Assembly (NCBI RefSeq): GCF_021117365.1 | Contig: NZ_CP088262.1 | Coordinates: forward strand, 2,726,001 to 2,790,000 | Direction: 5' to 3' | DNA length: 64,000 bases | Origin: Nocardioides sp. cx-173 | GTDB taxonomy: Bacteria; Actinomycetota; Actinomycetes; Propionibacteriales; Nocardioidaceae | Notes under the pieces: model-generated | The model's database searches: none | Seen by the model: only the letters and a program-made list of their open reading frames with translations | What the model was told of the DNA's origin: nothing | Part shown: one piece after another, positions 51,615 to 60,292 of the stretch | Layout: each line of letters starts with the position of its first letter | Numbering within the stretch: the first letter of the stretch is position 1 | Position numbers and translations under genes: made by a program

Positions 51615-52820
51615 GTGCCCCGACGCTCCGCCAGCAACCCGCGAGCGCGGGCTGCGACGGCACTGCGGCGCTCGACGGGCGCCCTGAGCACGGCGGCGGT
51701 GGCGCGCATGGAGGCGGACATGCCGTGGTTCCGCGAGCTGAGCGCCGAGGACCGGTCCTGGGTCGCGCTCATCATCCAGGCCGGCATCAAGGGCTTCGTC
51801 GACTGGTACCCCTCCGACGAGGCGGCGGCGAAGAGCGGCGGGACGGCCCTGGCCGCCTCCGTCTTCGGCGCGGCGCCCCGCGCCCTGGCCGGGGTCATCA
51901 CGCTGCAGCAGACCGTGGACCTGGTGCGACTCTCGATCGAGGTCGTCGAGAGCAACATCGACGCGGTGCTCGAGCCCGAGGACGCCCCGGACGTCCACGC
52001 CGCCGTGATGCGCTACGCCCGGGAGGTCGCGTTCGCGACCGCCGAGGTCTACGCGCGCGCCGCGGAGGCCCGCGGGGCCTGGGACGCCCGCCTGGAGGCG
52101 CTCGTGGTCGACGCCGTTCTGCGCGCCGAGACCGACGAGTCCGTGCTCTCACGGGCCAGCGCGGCCGGCTGGGCTACCAACGGCCGCGTCGCCGTCGTCC
52201 TCGCGGCGATGCCCGAGCGCCGTACCGAGTCCGACCTCTTCGAGGAGGTACGCCGTGCGGCCCGGGCCGCGGGGCTCGAGGCGCTGTGCGCGGTGCAGGG
52301 CGACCGGCTGGTGGTGCTGCTCGGCGGGGTCGACGACGAGAAGCGGGACGCCGACCTGCTCGTCGACCTGGTCGCCGAGGGCCCGATCGTGGTCGGCCCG
52401 GTGACCGAGGACCTCAGCCACGCCCACCTCTCTGCGCGGGCCGCTCTGTCGGCCTACCGGGCCGCCGCCGGCTGGCCCGAGGCCCCGCGCCCGGTGCGCA
52501 GCAGCGACCTGCTGCCCGAGCGGGTCCTCGCCGGCGACGGCCACGCGCGGCGCCACCTGATCGAGGAGGTCTACGTACCCCTGATGCTGGCCCGCGGGAC
52601 GCTCATCGAGACCCTGGCCTCCTACTTCGCCACCGGCGCCTCGCTGGAGGCGACGGCCCGGGCGCTCTTCGTGCACGCCAACACGGTGCGCTACCGGCTG
52701 CGGCAGGTGGCCGACACCACCGGCTACACGCCCGCCGTGCCGCGCGACGCGCTGGCCCTGCAGATGGCGCTCGTCCTCGGACGCCAGTCGGGACGCGACG
52801 CGACGTCGGAGAAGTTGTAG
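51615..52820 (+). CDS. PucR-type regulator, FasR homologue
   Basis: The product is 401 residues. The N-terminal and central parts fit the PucR/CdaR layout, and the C-terminal HTH_30 is TLIETLASYFATGASLEATARALFVHANTVRYRLRQVADTTGYTP. In Streptomyces coelicolor the homologue (SCO2386, FasR) activates the fabDHPF genes that follow it, and M. tuberculosis Rv2242 has the same place. It very likely activates fabD here. The start GTG 51615 follows TAGGCT by 6 bases; no ribosome site. Confidence 0.93.
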   Translation: MPRRSASNPRARAATALRRSTGALSTAAVARMEADMPWFRELSAEDRSWVALIIQAGIKGFVDWYPSDEAAAKSGGTALAASVFGAAPRALAGVITLQQTVDLVRLSIEVVESNIDAVLEPEDAPDVHAAVMRYAREVAFATAEVYARAAEARGAWDARLEALVVDAVLRAETDESVLSRASAAGWATNGRVAVVLAAMPERRTESDLFEEVRRAARAAGLEALCAVQGDRLVVLLGGVDDEKRDADLLVDLVAEGPIVVGPVTEDLSHAHLSARAALSAYRAAAGWPEAPRPVRSSDLLPERVLAGDGHARRHLIEEVYVPLMLARGTLIETLASYFATGASLEATARALFVHANTVRYRLRQVADTTGYTPAVPRDALALQMALVLGRQSGRDATSEKL

Positions 52821-52835
52821 GAACCCTCCAAATTC

Positions 52836-52860
52836 CCGCCAACACTTTGGTGGGTGGCGG
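52836..52860 (+). promoter_or_regulatory. Candidate FasR-type operator before fabD
   Basis: Inverted arms CCGCCA (52836-52841) and TGGCGG (52855-52860) enclose CCAACACTTTGG, itself with CCA/TGG ends. The centre lies about 50 bases before the fabD start, a usual place for an activator site. No other copy is in the window. Confidence 0.4.
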
Positions 52861-52886
52861 ACCCGCGTCCGAGGCCGCGACACCGG

Positions 52887-52892
52887 CAGAGT
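52887..52892 (+). promoter_or_regulatory. -10 hexamer of the fab operon
   Basis: CAGAGT, 6 bases before GTG 52899. A weak match to the YAGNNT pattern but with the exact spacing. Confidence 0.4.
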
Positions 52893-52898
52893 GAACGT

Positions 52899-54083
52899 GT
52901 GCTCGTCATCGTCGCCCCCGGCCAAGGGGCCCAGACCCCCGGCTTCCTCGCCCCCTGGCTCGAGGACTCGGTCTTCGCCTCGCGCATCCACTGGCTCTCG
53001 GCCGTCGCGGGGCTCGACCTCGCCCACTACGGCACCGAGGCCGACGCCGAGACCATCCGCGACACCAAGGTCGCCCAGCCGCTGCTGGTCGCCACCGGGC
53101 TGATCGCCGCCCTGGAGCTCTTCCCGCACCCGATGGACGCCTTCGAGCGTGTGGGTGCGGTCGCCGGCCACAGCGTCGGCGAGCTCGCCGCGGCCGCCGG
53201 CGCCCGCACCATCACCGCCGAGCAGGCCATGGTCCTGGTCCGCGAGCGGGGCCTCGCGATGGCCGAGGCCTCCGCGGCCACCCCCACCGGCATGACCGCC
53301 GTACTCGGCGGTGACCGCGAGGAGGTCCTGGCGGCGCTCACCCGCCACGGGCTGACCCCCGCCAACGACAACGGCCCCGGCCAGATCGTCGCCGCCGGCA
53401 CCATGGCGCAGCTCGCGGCCCTCGCCGAGGAGCCCCCCGCCAAGGCGCGACTCATCCCGCTTCCCGTGGCCGGCGCCTTCCACACCGAGCACATGGCCCC
53501 CGCGGTGGGCCACGTCGCCGCGCTGGCGCGCTCGGTGTCGGTGCACGACCCCCGCATCCCGGTGATCTCCAACAAGGACGGCCACGTCATCCATGACGGC
53601 GCCGAGGTGCTGCGCCGCATCGTCGGTCAGATCGCCAACCCGGTCCGCTGGGACCTGTGCCTGGACACCATGTCCGACCTCGGCGTCACCGGCATCCTCG
53701 AGATGCCTCCGGCCGGCACGCTCACCGGCATCGCGAAACGCGCCCTCAAGGGCGTCGAGACGTTCGCGCTCAAGACCCCCGACCAGCTCGACGACGCCCG
53801 GGCGTTCTGCGACAAGCACGGTGAGGGCTCGCTCATGAACACCACGCCCACGTGGCGCATGGTCGTCTCCCCCAGCAAGGGCACCTTCCACCTCGACAGC
53901 GCGGCCGCCGAGGCCGACGTGCTCGAGGCCGGCGCCACGCTGGGCGACGTCGCCAGCACCCGCGACCGGATCGTGATCACCTCGGCGCACGGCGGCGAGA
54001 TCGTCGAGTGGCTGGTCGAGGACGGCGACCCGGTGTCTCCGGGCCAGCCGCTCGTGCGCATCCACCCGGTCGGGAGCTACTGA
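52899..54083 (+). CDS. fabD: Malonyl-CoA:ACP transacylase with C-terminal carrier-like domain
   Basis: The product is 394 residues from GTG 52899. Residues about 1-310 are FabD: oxyanion GQGAQ, nucleophile Ser in AGHSVGEL, Arg in VRERGLAM, catalytic His in GAFHTEHM. It moves malonyl from CoA to AcpP. About 80 extra residues (314-394) look like a biotinyl/lipoyl domain (MVVSPSKGTF, then ITSAHGGEIVEWLVEDGD and PVSPGQPLVRI). The position of the modified Lys seems to be Arg (STRDRI). Usual FabD is about 300-315 residues. The stop shares one base with the fabH ATG. Confidence 0.94.
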   Translation: MLVIVAPGQGAQTPGFLAPWLEDSVFASRIHWLSAVAGLDLAHYGTEADAETIRDTKVAQPLLVATGLIAALELFPHPMDAFERVGAVAGHSVGELAAAAGARTITAEQAMVLVRERGLAMAEASAATPTGMTAVLGGDREEVLAALTRHGLTPANDNGPGQIVAAGTMAQLAALAEEPPAKARLIPLPVAGAFHTEHMAPAVGHVAALARSVSVHDPRIPVISNKDGHVIHDGAEVLRRIVGQIANPVRWDLCLDTMSDLGVTGILEMPPAGTLTGIAKRALKGVETFALKTPDQLDDARAFCDKHGEGSLMNTTPTWRMVVSPSKGTFHLDSAAAEADVLEAGATLGDVASTRDRIVITSAHGGEIVEWLVEDGDPVSPGQPLVRIHPVGSY

Positions 54084-55081
54084 TGAGCATCCAGACGAGC
54101 GTCGGCTCGCCGTATGCCGCGATCCTGGGCGTCGGGGCCTACCGGCCCACCCGGGTGGTCCCCAACTCCGAGATCGTCGCCGCGATCGAGTCCAGCGACG
54201 AGTGGATCCAGCAGCGCTCCGGCATCAAGGAGCGCCGCATCGCGGGCCCCGACGAGACGGTCCAGTCGATGTCGGTGGCGGCCTCCCGGGTCGCGCTGGA
54301 GCGGGCCGGCATCGACGCGCGCCAGATCGACTGCGTCGTCGTGGCGACCGTGAGCCACATGATGCAGACCCCGGCCATCGCCACCGCGATCGCCCACGAG
54401 CTCGGCACCGAGCACGCGGCGGCGTTCGACATCTCGGCCGCCTGCGCCGGCTTCTGCCACGCCGTCGGTATGGCCAACGACTTCGTCCGGGGCGGGAGCG
54501 CCCGCCACGTGCTGGTCATCGGCGTCGAGCGGCTCTCCGACATCACCGACTTCACCGACCGCGGCACCGCGTTCATCTTCGCCGACGGCGCCGGCGCGGT
54601 CGTGATCGGGCCCAGCGAGACCCCGGGAATCGGACCGGTCGTCTGGGGCTCCCAGGGCGAGCACTTCGACCACATCCGGCAGGTCGAGGACTGGCGCGAC
54701 GTGATCGCCAGCGACTCCCCGGTCATGCCGCACCTCACGATGCAGGGCAACGCCGTCTTCCGCTGGGCGGCGTTCTCCATGGCCAAGGTGGGCCAGGAGG
54801 CCCTCGACCGGGCGGGGATCGCCCCCGAGGACCTGGACTGCTTCGTGCCCCATCAGGCCAACATGCGCATCATCGACGCGCTGGCCCGCTCCATGAAGCT
54901 CCCCGACAGCGTCGAGATCGCCCGCGACATCGCCGAGATGGGCAACACCTCGGCCGCCTCCGTCCCGCTCGCCCTCGAGCGGATGATCGCCGACGGCCAG
55001 GCGAAGTCGGGCGACACCGCCCTGCTCATCGCCTTCGGCGCCGGCCTGGCCTACGCGGCCCAGGTCGTCGTCGTCCCCTGA
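54083..55081 (+). CDS. fabH: Beta-ketoacyl-ACP synthase III
   Basis: The product is 332 residues. The catalytic Cys is in DISAACAGFCH, His in PHQANMRI and Asn in GNTSAASVP: the complete FabH triad. It starts each chain by condensing an acyl-CoA with malonyl-ACP; in this group branched starters are common but the specificity cannot be read. The ATG overlaps the fabD stop (TGATG). In Streptomyces fabH also lies between fabD and acpP, unlike in the mycobacterial cluster. Confidence 0.96.
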   Translation: MSIQTSVGSPYAAILGVGAYRPTRVVPNSEIVAAIESSDEWIQQRSGIKERRIAGPDETVQSMSVAASRVALERAGIDARQIDCVVVATVSHMMQTPAIATAIAHELGTEHAAAFDISAACAGFCHAVGMANDFVRGGSARHVLVIGVERLSDITDFTDRGTAFIFADGAGAVVIGPSETPGIGPVVWGSQGEHFDHIRQVEDWRDVIASDSPVMPHLTMQGNAVFRWAAFSMAKVGQEALDRAGIAPEDLDCFVPHQANMRIIDALARSMKLPDSVEIARDIAEMGNTSAASVPLALERMIADGQAKSGDTALLIAFGAGLAYAAQVVVVP

Positions 55082-55123
55082 CCGCACCACCCAACCAATC
55101 ACACCGAGATGAAGGAAGTCCCC

Positions 55124-55369
55124 ATGGCAACCACTGAAGAGATCCGCTCCGACCTGGCCGAGATCGTCAACGAGGTCGCCGGCATCGACGCCGACGACGT
55201 CCAGCTGGACAAGTCCTTCACGGACGACCTCGACGTCGACTCGCTGTCCATGGTCGAGGTGGTGGTGGCCGCCGAGGAGAAGTTCGGTGTCTCGATCCCC
55301 GACGACGAGGTCAAGAACCTCAAGACCGTCGGCGACGCCGTCGCCTTCATCGAGCGCGCCCAGGCCTGA
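55124..55369 (+). CDS. acpP: Acyl carrier protein
   Basis: The product is 81 residues. The phosphopantetheine Ser is in DDLDVDSLSMVEVVVAAEEKFGVSIPDD. The start is ATG 55124, with AAGGAA upstream. A gap of 42 bases from fabH and its own good ribosome site fit the need for much more ACP than enzyme. It carries the growing chain in the type II system. Confidence 0.97.
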   Translation: MATTEEIRSDLAEIVNEVAGIDADDVQLDKSFTDDLDVDSLSMVEVVVAAEEKFGVSIPDDEVKNLKTVGDAVAFIERAQA

Positions 55370-55380
55370 GAGAGCACATC

Positions 55381-56634
55381 ATGAGCAACCGCATCCGAGT
55401 CGTAGTCACCGGTCTGGGCACCACCAGCCCCGTCGGCGGTGACGTCGAGAGCACGTGGGAGGCCCTGGTCGCCGGGCGTTCCGGAGTCCGTGAGCTGACC
55501 GACGACTGGGCTGCGGAGATGCCGGTCCGGATCGCCGGCCGCGTGGCCGTCGAGCCGACCGAGGTCCTGGAGCGCGTCAAGGCGCGCCGCCTGGACCGCT
55601 CGTCCCAGCTGGCGATGGTCGCCGCCATGGAGGCCTGGCGTCATGCCGGCCTCGAGGGCTCCGTCCAGGACGGGAGCGTCGACGGCGACCGCGTCGGCGT
55701 GGCGATGGCCTCCGGCATCGGCGGCGTCAACACGCTGCTGGCCAACTACGACATCCTGAAGGAGAAGGGGCCCCGCCGGGTCTCCCCCCTCGCGGTGCCG
55801 ATGCTGATGCCCAACGCCCCGGCGGCCAACATCAGCCTGTACGTCGGAGCGCGGGCGGCGGTCAACACGCCGGTCTCCGCCTGCGCCTCCGGCAACGAGG
55901 GCATCGCCCTCGCGCTGGACCAGATCCGACTGGGCCGCGCCGACATCGTCGTCGCCGGCGGCACCGAGGCCGCGATCCACCCGCTGCCGATGGCCGCCTT
56001 CGCCAACATGATGGCGCTGTCCAAGAACCCCGGGGACCCCACCACGGTCTCGCGGCCGTGGGACACCGGCCGCGACGGCTTCGTGCTCGGCGAGGGCGCC
56101 GGCGTCCTCGTGCTGGAGTCCGAGGAGCACGCCCGTGCCCGCGGTGCCACGATCTACGCCGAGGTCCTGGGGGCCGGCATCACCGCCGACTCCCACGACA
56201 TCGCCCAGCCGGACCCCGAGGGGCGCGGCGGCTCGCGGGCGATCCTGCGCGCGCTGGCCGAGGCCGAGATCTCCCCCAGCGACATCTTCCACGTCAACGC
56301 GCACGCGACGTCGACGCCGCTGGGCGACATCGCCGAGGGCCTGATGCTGCACGCCACGCTCGGCGACCACGTCGACAACGTCGTCGTCACCAGCACCAAG
56401 TCGATGACCGGACACCTGCTCGGCGGCGCCGGCGCGCTGGAGTCGATCGCGACCGTGCTCGCGCTGCACCACCGCGTCGTACCTCCGACCATCAACCTGG
56501 ACAACCTCGACCCCCAGGTGGAGCTCGACATCGCCACCAAGCCGCGCGACCTGCCGGTGGGCGACATCGCCGCGCTGAACAACTCCTTCGGCTTCGGCGG
56601 CGCCAACGTGGCCGTCGCCTTCGGCAGCGCCTGA
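55381..56634 (+). CDS. fabF: Beta-ketoacyl-ACP synthase II
   Basis: The product is 417 residues. The catalytic Cys is in VSACASGNEG, and His residues are in VNAHATSTPLGD and KSMTGHLLGGAG: the KAS II triad is intact. The C-terminal NSFGFGGAN is typical. It elongates acyl-ACP chains, the counterpart of mycobacterial KasA. No second KAS (KasB) follows, in line with an organism without mycolic acids. It starts 11 bases after acpP and overlaps the next gene by one base. Confidence 0.96.
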   Translation: MSNRIRVVVTGLGTTSPVGGDVESTWEALVAGRSGVRELTDDWAAEMPVRIAGRVAVEPTEVLERVKARRLDRSSQLAMVAAMEAWRHAGLEGSVQDGSVDGDRVGVAMASGIGGVNTLLANYDILKEKGPRRVSPLAVPMLMPNAPAANISLYVGARAAVNTPVSACASGNEGIALALDQIRLGRADIVVAGGTEAAIHPLPMAAFANMMALSKNPGDPTTVSRPWDTGRDGFVLGEGAGVLVLESEEHARARGATIYAEVLGAGITADSHDIAQPDPEGRGGSRAILRALAEAEISPSDIFHVNAHATSTPLGDIAEGLMLHATLGDHVDNVVVTSTKSMTGHLLGGAGALESIATVLALHHRVVPPTINLDNLDPQVELDIATKPRDLPVGDIAALNNSFGFGGANVAVAFGSA

Positions 56635-58076
56635 TGAGCGCCCCCACGGCCGAGCGGGTCCCGAAGCCGGCCAAGCTCCCCCGCGACGAGGACCCCCGCA
56701 ACCCGGTCACCCGCCTGAAGGCGCTGATGGACGAGGGCACTCTCGAGCTGATCACCCCTGACGACGACTCGGGCATGGTCGCGGCCATCGGCCTGGTCGA
56801 CGGCACCCGCGTCGTGGCCTTCTGCTCCGACGCGACGGTCATGGGCGGCGCCATGGGCGACGTCGGCTGCCGCGTCGTGGTGGACGCCTACCACCGCGCC
56901 ATGACCGACAAGCTGCCGATCATCGGGCTGTGGCACTCCGGTGGGGCCCGCCTCGCCGAGGGCGTCCTCTCCCTGCACGCCGTGGGCCGGATCTTCCACG
57001 TGATGACGCAGGCCTCGGGCAAGATCCCGCAGATCTCGGTGGTGCTCGGCCCCGCCGCCGGAGGCGCCGCCTACGGGCCGGCGCTGACCGACGTCGTGAT
57101 CCTCGGCCCCGAGGGCCGGATCTTCGTGACCGGACCCGACGTGGTCCGCTCGGTCACCGGGGAGGCCGTGGACATGCTGCGGCTCGGTGGCCCCGAGCCC
57201 CACGGGCGCCGCTCAGGAGTGGTCCACATCCTCGCCGACACCGAGCAGGACGCCCTTGACCGCGCCCGCGACGTCGCCTCGCTGCTGGGATCCCAGGGCA
57301 GCCTGCGCGTGGAGGACGTCGAGGACCGTGACCTCGAGTCCATGCTCCCGGAGTCGAAGAAGCGCGCCTACGACGTGCACCCGCTCGTGGAGTCGGTGCT
57401 CGACGAGGGCACGGCCCAGGAGCTGCACGCGCGCTGGGCGCCCAACATCGTCACCTCACTCGGCCGCTTCGGCGGCCGCACGGTCGGCGTCGTCGCCAAC
57501 AACCCCCTGCGCCTCGGCGGCTGCCTCGACTCGCTGTCGGCGGAGAAGGCCTCCCGGTTCGTGCGCATGTGCGACGCGTTCGGCGTCCCGCTGATCGTGC
57601 TCGTGGACGTCCCCGGCTACCTGCCCGGCGTCGGGCAGGAGTGGGACGGCGTCGTACGCCGCGGCGCCAAGCTGCTCCACGCCTTCGGCGAGTGCGTGGT
57701 CCCCCGCGTCACCCTGGTGACCCGCAAGACCTACGGCGGCGCCTACATCGCGATGAACGCCCGCTCGCTCGGCGCCACCAAGGTGTTCGCCTGGCCGGGC
57801 GCCGAGGTCGCGGTCATGGGCGCCGTCGCGGCGGTGCGGATCCTGCACCGGCGCAAGCTGGCGGAGGTCTCCGCCGACATCCGCCCGCAGGTCGAGGCCG
57901 AGCTGGCCGCCGAGCACGAGCGCATCGCGGGCGGCGTCGACAAGGCCGTCGAGATCGGCGTCGTGGACGAGGTCGTCACGCCCGACCGCACCCGGTCGGC
58001 CATCGCCCGCGCCATCGACGACGCGGTTCAGACCCACGGCGTGCTGCACGGCCAACACGGCAACATCCCGCTCTGA
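56634..58076 (+). CDS. Acyl-CoA carboxyltransferase beta subunit (AccD6-like)
   Basis: The product is 480 residues. It has the two crotonase-like halves of carboxyltransferases: VDGTRVVAFCSDATVMGGAMGDVG, LPIIGLWHSGGARLAEG, VLGPAAGGAAYGPAL, then VGVVANNPLRLGGCLDSLSAEKASRFVRMCDAFGVPLIVLVDVPGYLPG and TLVTRKTYGGAYIAMNARSLGA. It joins carboxybiotin to acetyl- or propionyl-CoA to give malonyl- or methylmalonyl-CoA. Its place after fabF is that of M. tuberculosis accD6 (Rv2247). The biotin-carrying subunit is elsewhere. The ATG overlaps the fabF stop (TGATG). Confidence 0.95.
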   Translation: MSAPTAERVPKPAKLPRDEDPRNPVTRLKALMDEGTLELITPDDDSGMVAAIGLVDGTRVVAFCSDATVMGGAMGDVGCRVVVDAYHRAMTDKLPIIGLWHSGGARLAEGVLSLHAVGRIFHVMTQASGKIPQISVVLGPAAGGAAYGPALTDVVILGPEGRIFVTGPDVVRSVTGEAVDMLRLGGPEPHGRRSGVVHILADTEQDALDRARDVASLLGSQGSLRVEDVEDRDLESMLPESKKRAYDVHPLVESVLDEGTAQELHARWAPNIVTSLGRFGGRTVGVVANNPLRLGGCLDSLSAEKASRFVRMCDAFGVPLIVLVDVPGYLPGVGQEWDGVVRRGAKLLHAFGECVVPRVTLVTRKTYGGAYIAMNARSLGATKVFAWPGAEVAVMGAVAAVRILHRRKLAEVSADIRPQVEAELAAEHERIAGGVDKAVEIGVVDEVVTPDRTRSAIARAIDDAVQTHGVLHGQHGNIPL

Positions 58077-58086
58077 CTGGGTGTGT

Positions 58087-58677
58087 CTATGCCGACCGTC
58101 GGTACCAGATGTAGGGCCGCTCGTCGCCGGAAAGATCGAGGCGAACTCTCTGCAGACCCAATCGGTCCAGAGCGACGCAGGAGGACCGCTCTCCCGGTAG
58201 TACGCGAAAGAGATGCCCAGCCAGTGGCCACTCGTCGAGGATCCAGTCGTTCACAGCCTTGACTACGACCTCAGCCAAGCCGGTGTCCTGCTGATCCTGT
58301 CGTAGCCAGAAAGTCACCATGGCGGTGTCGAGCGGAGTTTGGTCGACGAGGTGGCCTGGTGCCTCTGCGCGTATGAGGTACTCGCGAAGCGGATTCATGT
58401 ACAGGCAGCCGAGCGCCTCGGTCCCCGACGGAGTGAGGATCACGTACGTGAACGCGTGGCGGCGCTTGTGGTCGTCTTCGTGCTGCGCGACGAGTTCAAG
58501 GTCATCCGAGAAGGAGAACCCTTGTCCAGGCCAGCGACCATCGCTGTGCGTTCGAATAACGTCGGGGCTCGCCATGTAGCACGCGTAGTCCACAGCGGCA
58601 GTGTCCGCGGTGAGCGGGGTCATGACGAAGCGCTCATGCCGCAGCCCCGTGGGAATCACTGCCGCGTCGTCGAGCAT
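58087..58677 (-). CDS. GNAT-like acetyltransferase family protein
   Basis: The product is 196 residues. It shares a layout with the protein at 26996-27610: LRHERFVMTPLTADTAAVDYACYM, ALGCLYMNPLR, MVTFWLRQDQQDTGLAEVVVKAVNDWILDEWPL, so a GNAT-like fold is likely. The substrate is unknown. Codon choice is looser (more A/T in third positions) than in the fab genes. It separates the fab operon from DUF3145, which is the usual next gene in Streptomyces. Late insertion is possible. Confidence 0.7.
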   Translation of the reverse strand: MLDDAAVIPTGLRHERFVMTPLTADTAAVDYACYMASPDVIRTHSDGRWPGQGFSFSDDLELVAQHEDDHKRRHAFTYVILTPSGTEALGCLYMNPLREYLIRAEAPGHLVDQTPLDTAMVTFWLRQDQQDTGLAEVVVKAVNDWILDEWPLAGHLFRVLPGERSSCVALDRLGLQRVRLDLSGDERPYIWYRRSA

Positions 58678-59030
58678 CGATCCCCTCTCGCATCTGGATT
58701 CAGTGCACGGAGCGGGCAGTCAGGACACCTCCGGATCTGACGCGACGAGTGCCGTCCACACGAGCGCGCTCCCGCCGTACGTTCCCCTGGGAGCCGCCAT
58801 GCTCGCTCTCGGGCAGGACGCGCAACGACGTGGCAACGCCGGCGACCTCCGGCCAGCCCGTTGCCGACGTGGTCGCGTGTTCTCGAACGACTTCGCCAAC
58901 TGGTGGGACCGTGCCGTGGGCGAACTCGACGGGCCCGGCGTGCCGGAGGGCGCGGAGGACCGGCTGCTTGTCGTCCGACTCGACTCTACGGACCTCGATG
59001 TCGTGGTCTCGGCCGAGGAACAGGGGCTGC
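58678..59030 (+). other. 353-bp stretch with a possible gene remnant
   Basis: No clear intact gene. From about 58877 the plus strand reads VFSNDFANWWDRAVGELDGPGVPEGAEDRLLVVRLDSTDLDVVVSAEEQGLL, which looks protein-like. It has no good ribosome site and then runs antisense into the DUF3145 gene. It may be the broken end of a displaced gene. The first 200 bases are less GC-rich and show nothing else. Confidence 0.3.
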
Positions 59031-59549
59031 TCAGACCACCTGGTGCAACCACCGCACAGGCGCGCCGTCGCCGGCGTGGCGGAAGGTCTCCAGCTCGTCG
59101 TCCCACGGCTTGCCGAGCAGGCGGTCGATCTCGACCAGGAGCGTGGTGTCGCCGAGCGCGGCCTTGACGACCGCGGCCTTGAGCCGGTCCTCGGGGATCA
59201 TGATGTCCCCGTGCAGACCGGTCACGGCGTGGAAGACGCCGAGCTCGGGGGTGTAGGAGAAGCGGGTGCCCTCGGTGGCCGAGGTGGGCTCCTCGGTGAC
59301 CTCGAAGCGCAGGTGGTTCCAGCCGCGCAGGGCGGAGGCCATCTGCGCAGCCGAACCGACGGACCCGGCCCAGGACAGCTCAGCGCGGTAGGCGCCGGCC
59401 TGCGCGGGCTGGGGGGTCCAGACCATGTTCACGGCAACGCCAAGTACGCCCCCGACCGCCCACTCGATGTGGGGGCACAGCGCGGAAGGCGCTGAGTGGA
59501 CGTAGAGAACGCCCCTCGTCGCCGCGTGGGTGGCAGTGCGTGTGGTCAC
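59031..59549 (-). CDS. DUF3145 family protein
   Basis: The product is 172 residues. The start is GTG 59549, with AAGGAGG 5 bases upstream. The family core is GVLYVHSAPSALCPHIEWAVGGVLGVAV, RAELSWAGSVGSAAQMASALRGWNHLRFEVTEEPT, GVFHAVTGLHGDIMIPEDRLKAAV and LLGKPWDDELETFRHAGDGAPVRWLHQVV. It is widespread in actinobacteria next to the fab cluster, with no known function. The link to fatty-acid synthesis is by position only. Confidence 0.93.
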   Translation of the reverse strand: MTTRTATHAATRGVLYVHSAPSALCPHIEWAVGGVLGVAVNMVWTPQPAQAGAYRAELSWAGSVGSAAQMASALRGWNHLRFEVTEEPTSATEGTRFSYTPELGVFHAVTGLHGDIMIPEDRLKAAVVKAALGDTTLLVEIDRLLGKPWDDELETFRHAGDGAPVRWLHQVV

Positions 59550-59682
59550 GGTGACCTCCTTCATCGTCGGCGCGAGCTACGCCTTCCCCAGCGGTCTCGC
59601 AATCGATGAACGTCAGTCGTGTGACACGTGTGTAGTTATGTCTCCATTGTGACCTATGAGCCGCCTGAGCACCAGCGGGACC

Positions 59683-59715
59683 GCTGACCCGTCAGAAACT
59701 TTCTGACGGGTCAGC
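59683..59715. repeat. 33-bp perfect palindrome, copy 2
   Basis: Identical to 50439-50471 (arms GCTGACCCGTCAGAAA around one C), here extended by one more C-G pair on each side. It lies in the gap between two divergent gene starts (59549 minus, 59764 plus), so it is not simply a terminator of either. Confidence 0.8.
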
Positions 59716-59751
59716 GGGGAGAGGCGCGAGTTGGTGACGGGTCACCGGGCC

Positions 59752-59757
59752 TACGCT
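59752..59757 (+). promoter_or_regulatory. -10 hexamer of the membrane-anchored protein gene
   Basis: TACGCT, 6 bases before ATG 59764; no ribosome site. Leaderless pattern. Confidence 0.5.
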
Positions 59758-59763
59758 CGGCAC

Positions 59764-60276
59764 ATGTCCACCGCGCTGCAGGTCGACCGGCGCCCCCGCT
59801 GGGGCTGGGCCGTGGGCGGCGTCGGCGCCGCGGTGCTGGCCGGCATCGTTGTCTGGTACGTGAACAGCCCGGAGCCGCTGCCCACCTCCGAGCGGACGGT
59901 GACGGCCTCCACGGCCGTCGGGCGACCGGTCTACGTCGGCGTCTTCGCGCCCACGGCCGACTTCACCCGCCGGCTGAGCCTGTCCGGGGTCAAGGTGCAC
60001 ACGGCGGCCAACACCGACGTCGACGTCGTGCCACTGCTCTGTCAGGGAGGTGGCTTCGGCGTCACCAGCGAGCCGGAGACGTTCTGCGAGGAGCTGGTCG
60101 ATCCGGAGGGACGATCGTTCGCCGCCGGGGACTCGATCGTGCTGAAGGTCAGCGGGGACGAGTTCGCCCTCGCCGTCATCGACCGCGTGAAGCTCGGCTA
60201 CCGCGACGGCCTGCAGTGGGCCACCCACGAGGCCGGGTCGGACGCGGTGGTGCGCATCGTGGCCCCCGCGCCCTGA
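59764..60276 (+). CDS. Membrane-anchored protein of unknown function
   Basis: The product is 170 residues. It has a short basic N-terminus, one hydrophobic helix (about 16-38, WAVGGVGAAVLAGIVVWYV) and an external beta-rich domain with two Cys (LLCQGGGFG, ETFCEELVD) that could be bridged. No family recognised. The start ATG 59764 follows TACGCT by 6 bases. It converges on the TPR gene ending at 60293. Confidence 0.75.
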   Translation: MSTALQVDRRPRWGWAVGGVGAAVLAGIVVWYVNSPEPLPTSERTVTASTAVGRPVYVGVFAPTADFTRRLSLSGVKVHTAANTDVDVVPLLCQGGGFGVTSEPETFCEELVDPEGRSFAAGDSIVLKVSGDEFALAVIDRVKLGYRDGLQWATHEAGSDAVVRIVAPAP

Positions 60277-60292
60277 CCCCGCCAGCCGGGGA

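Noticed and set aside
55381..56634. Loss of a catalytic His in FabF because the C-terminus reads GFGGAN
   Set aside because: The second catalytic His is in KSMTGHLLGG and is present; the residue after FGFGG varies in active enzymes.
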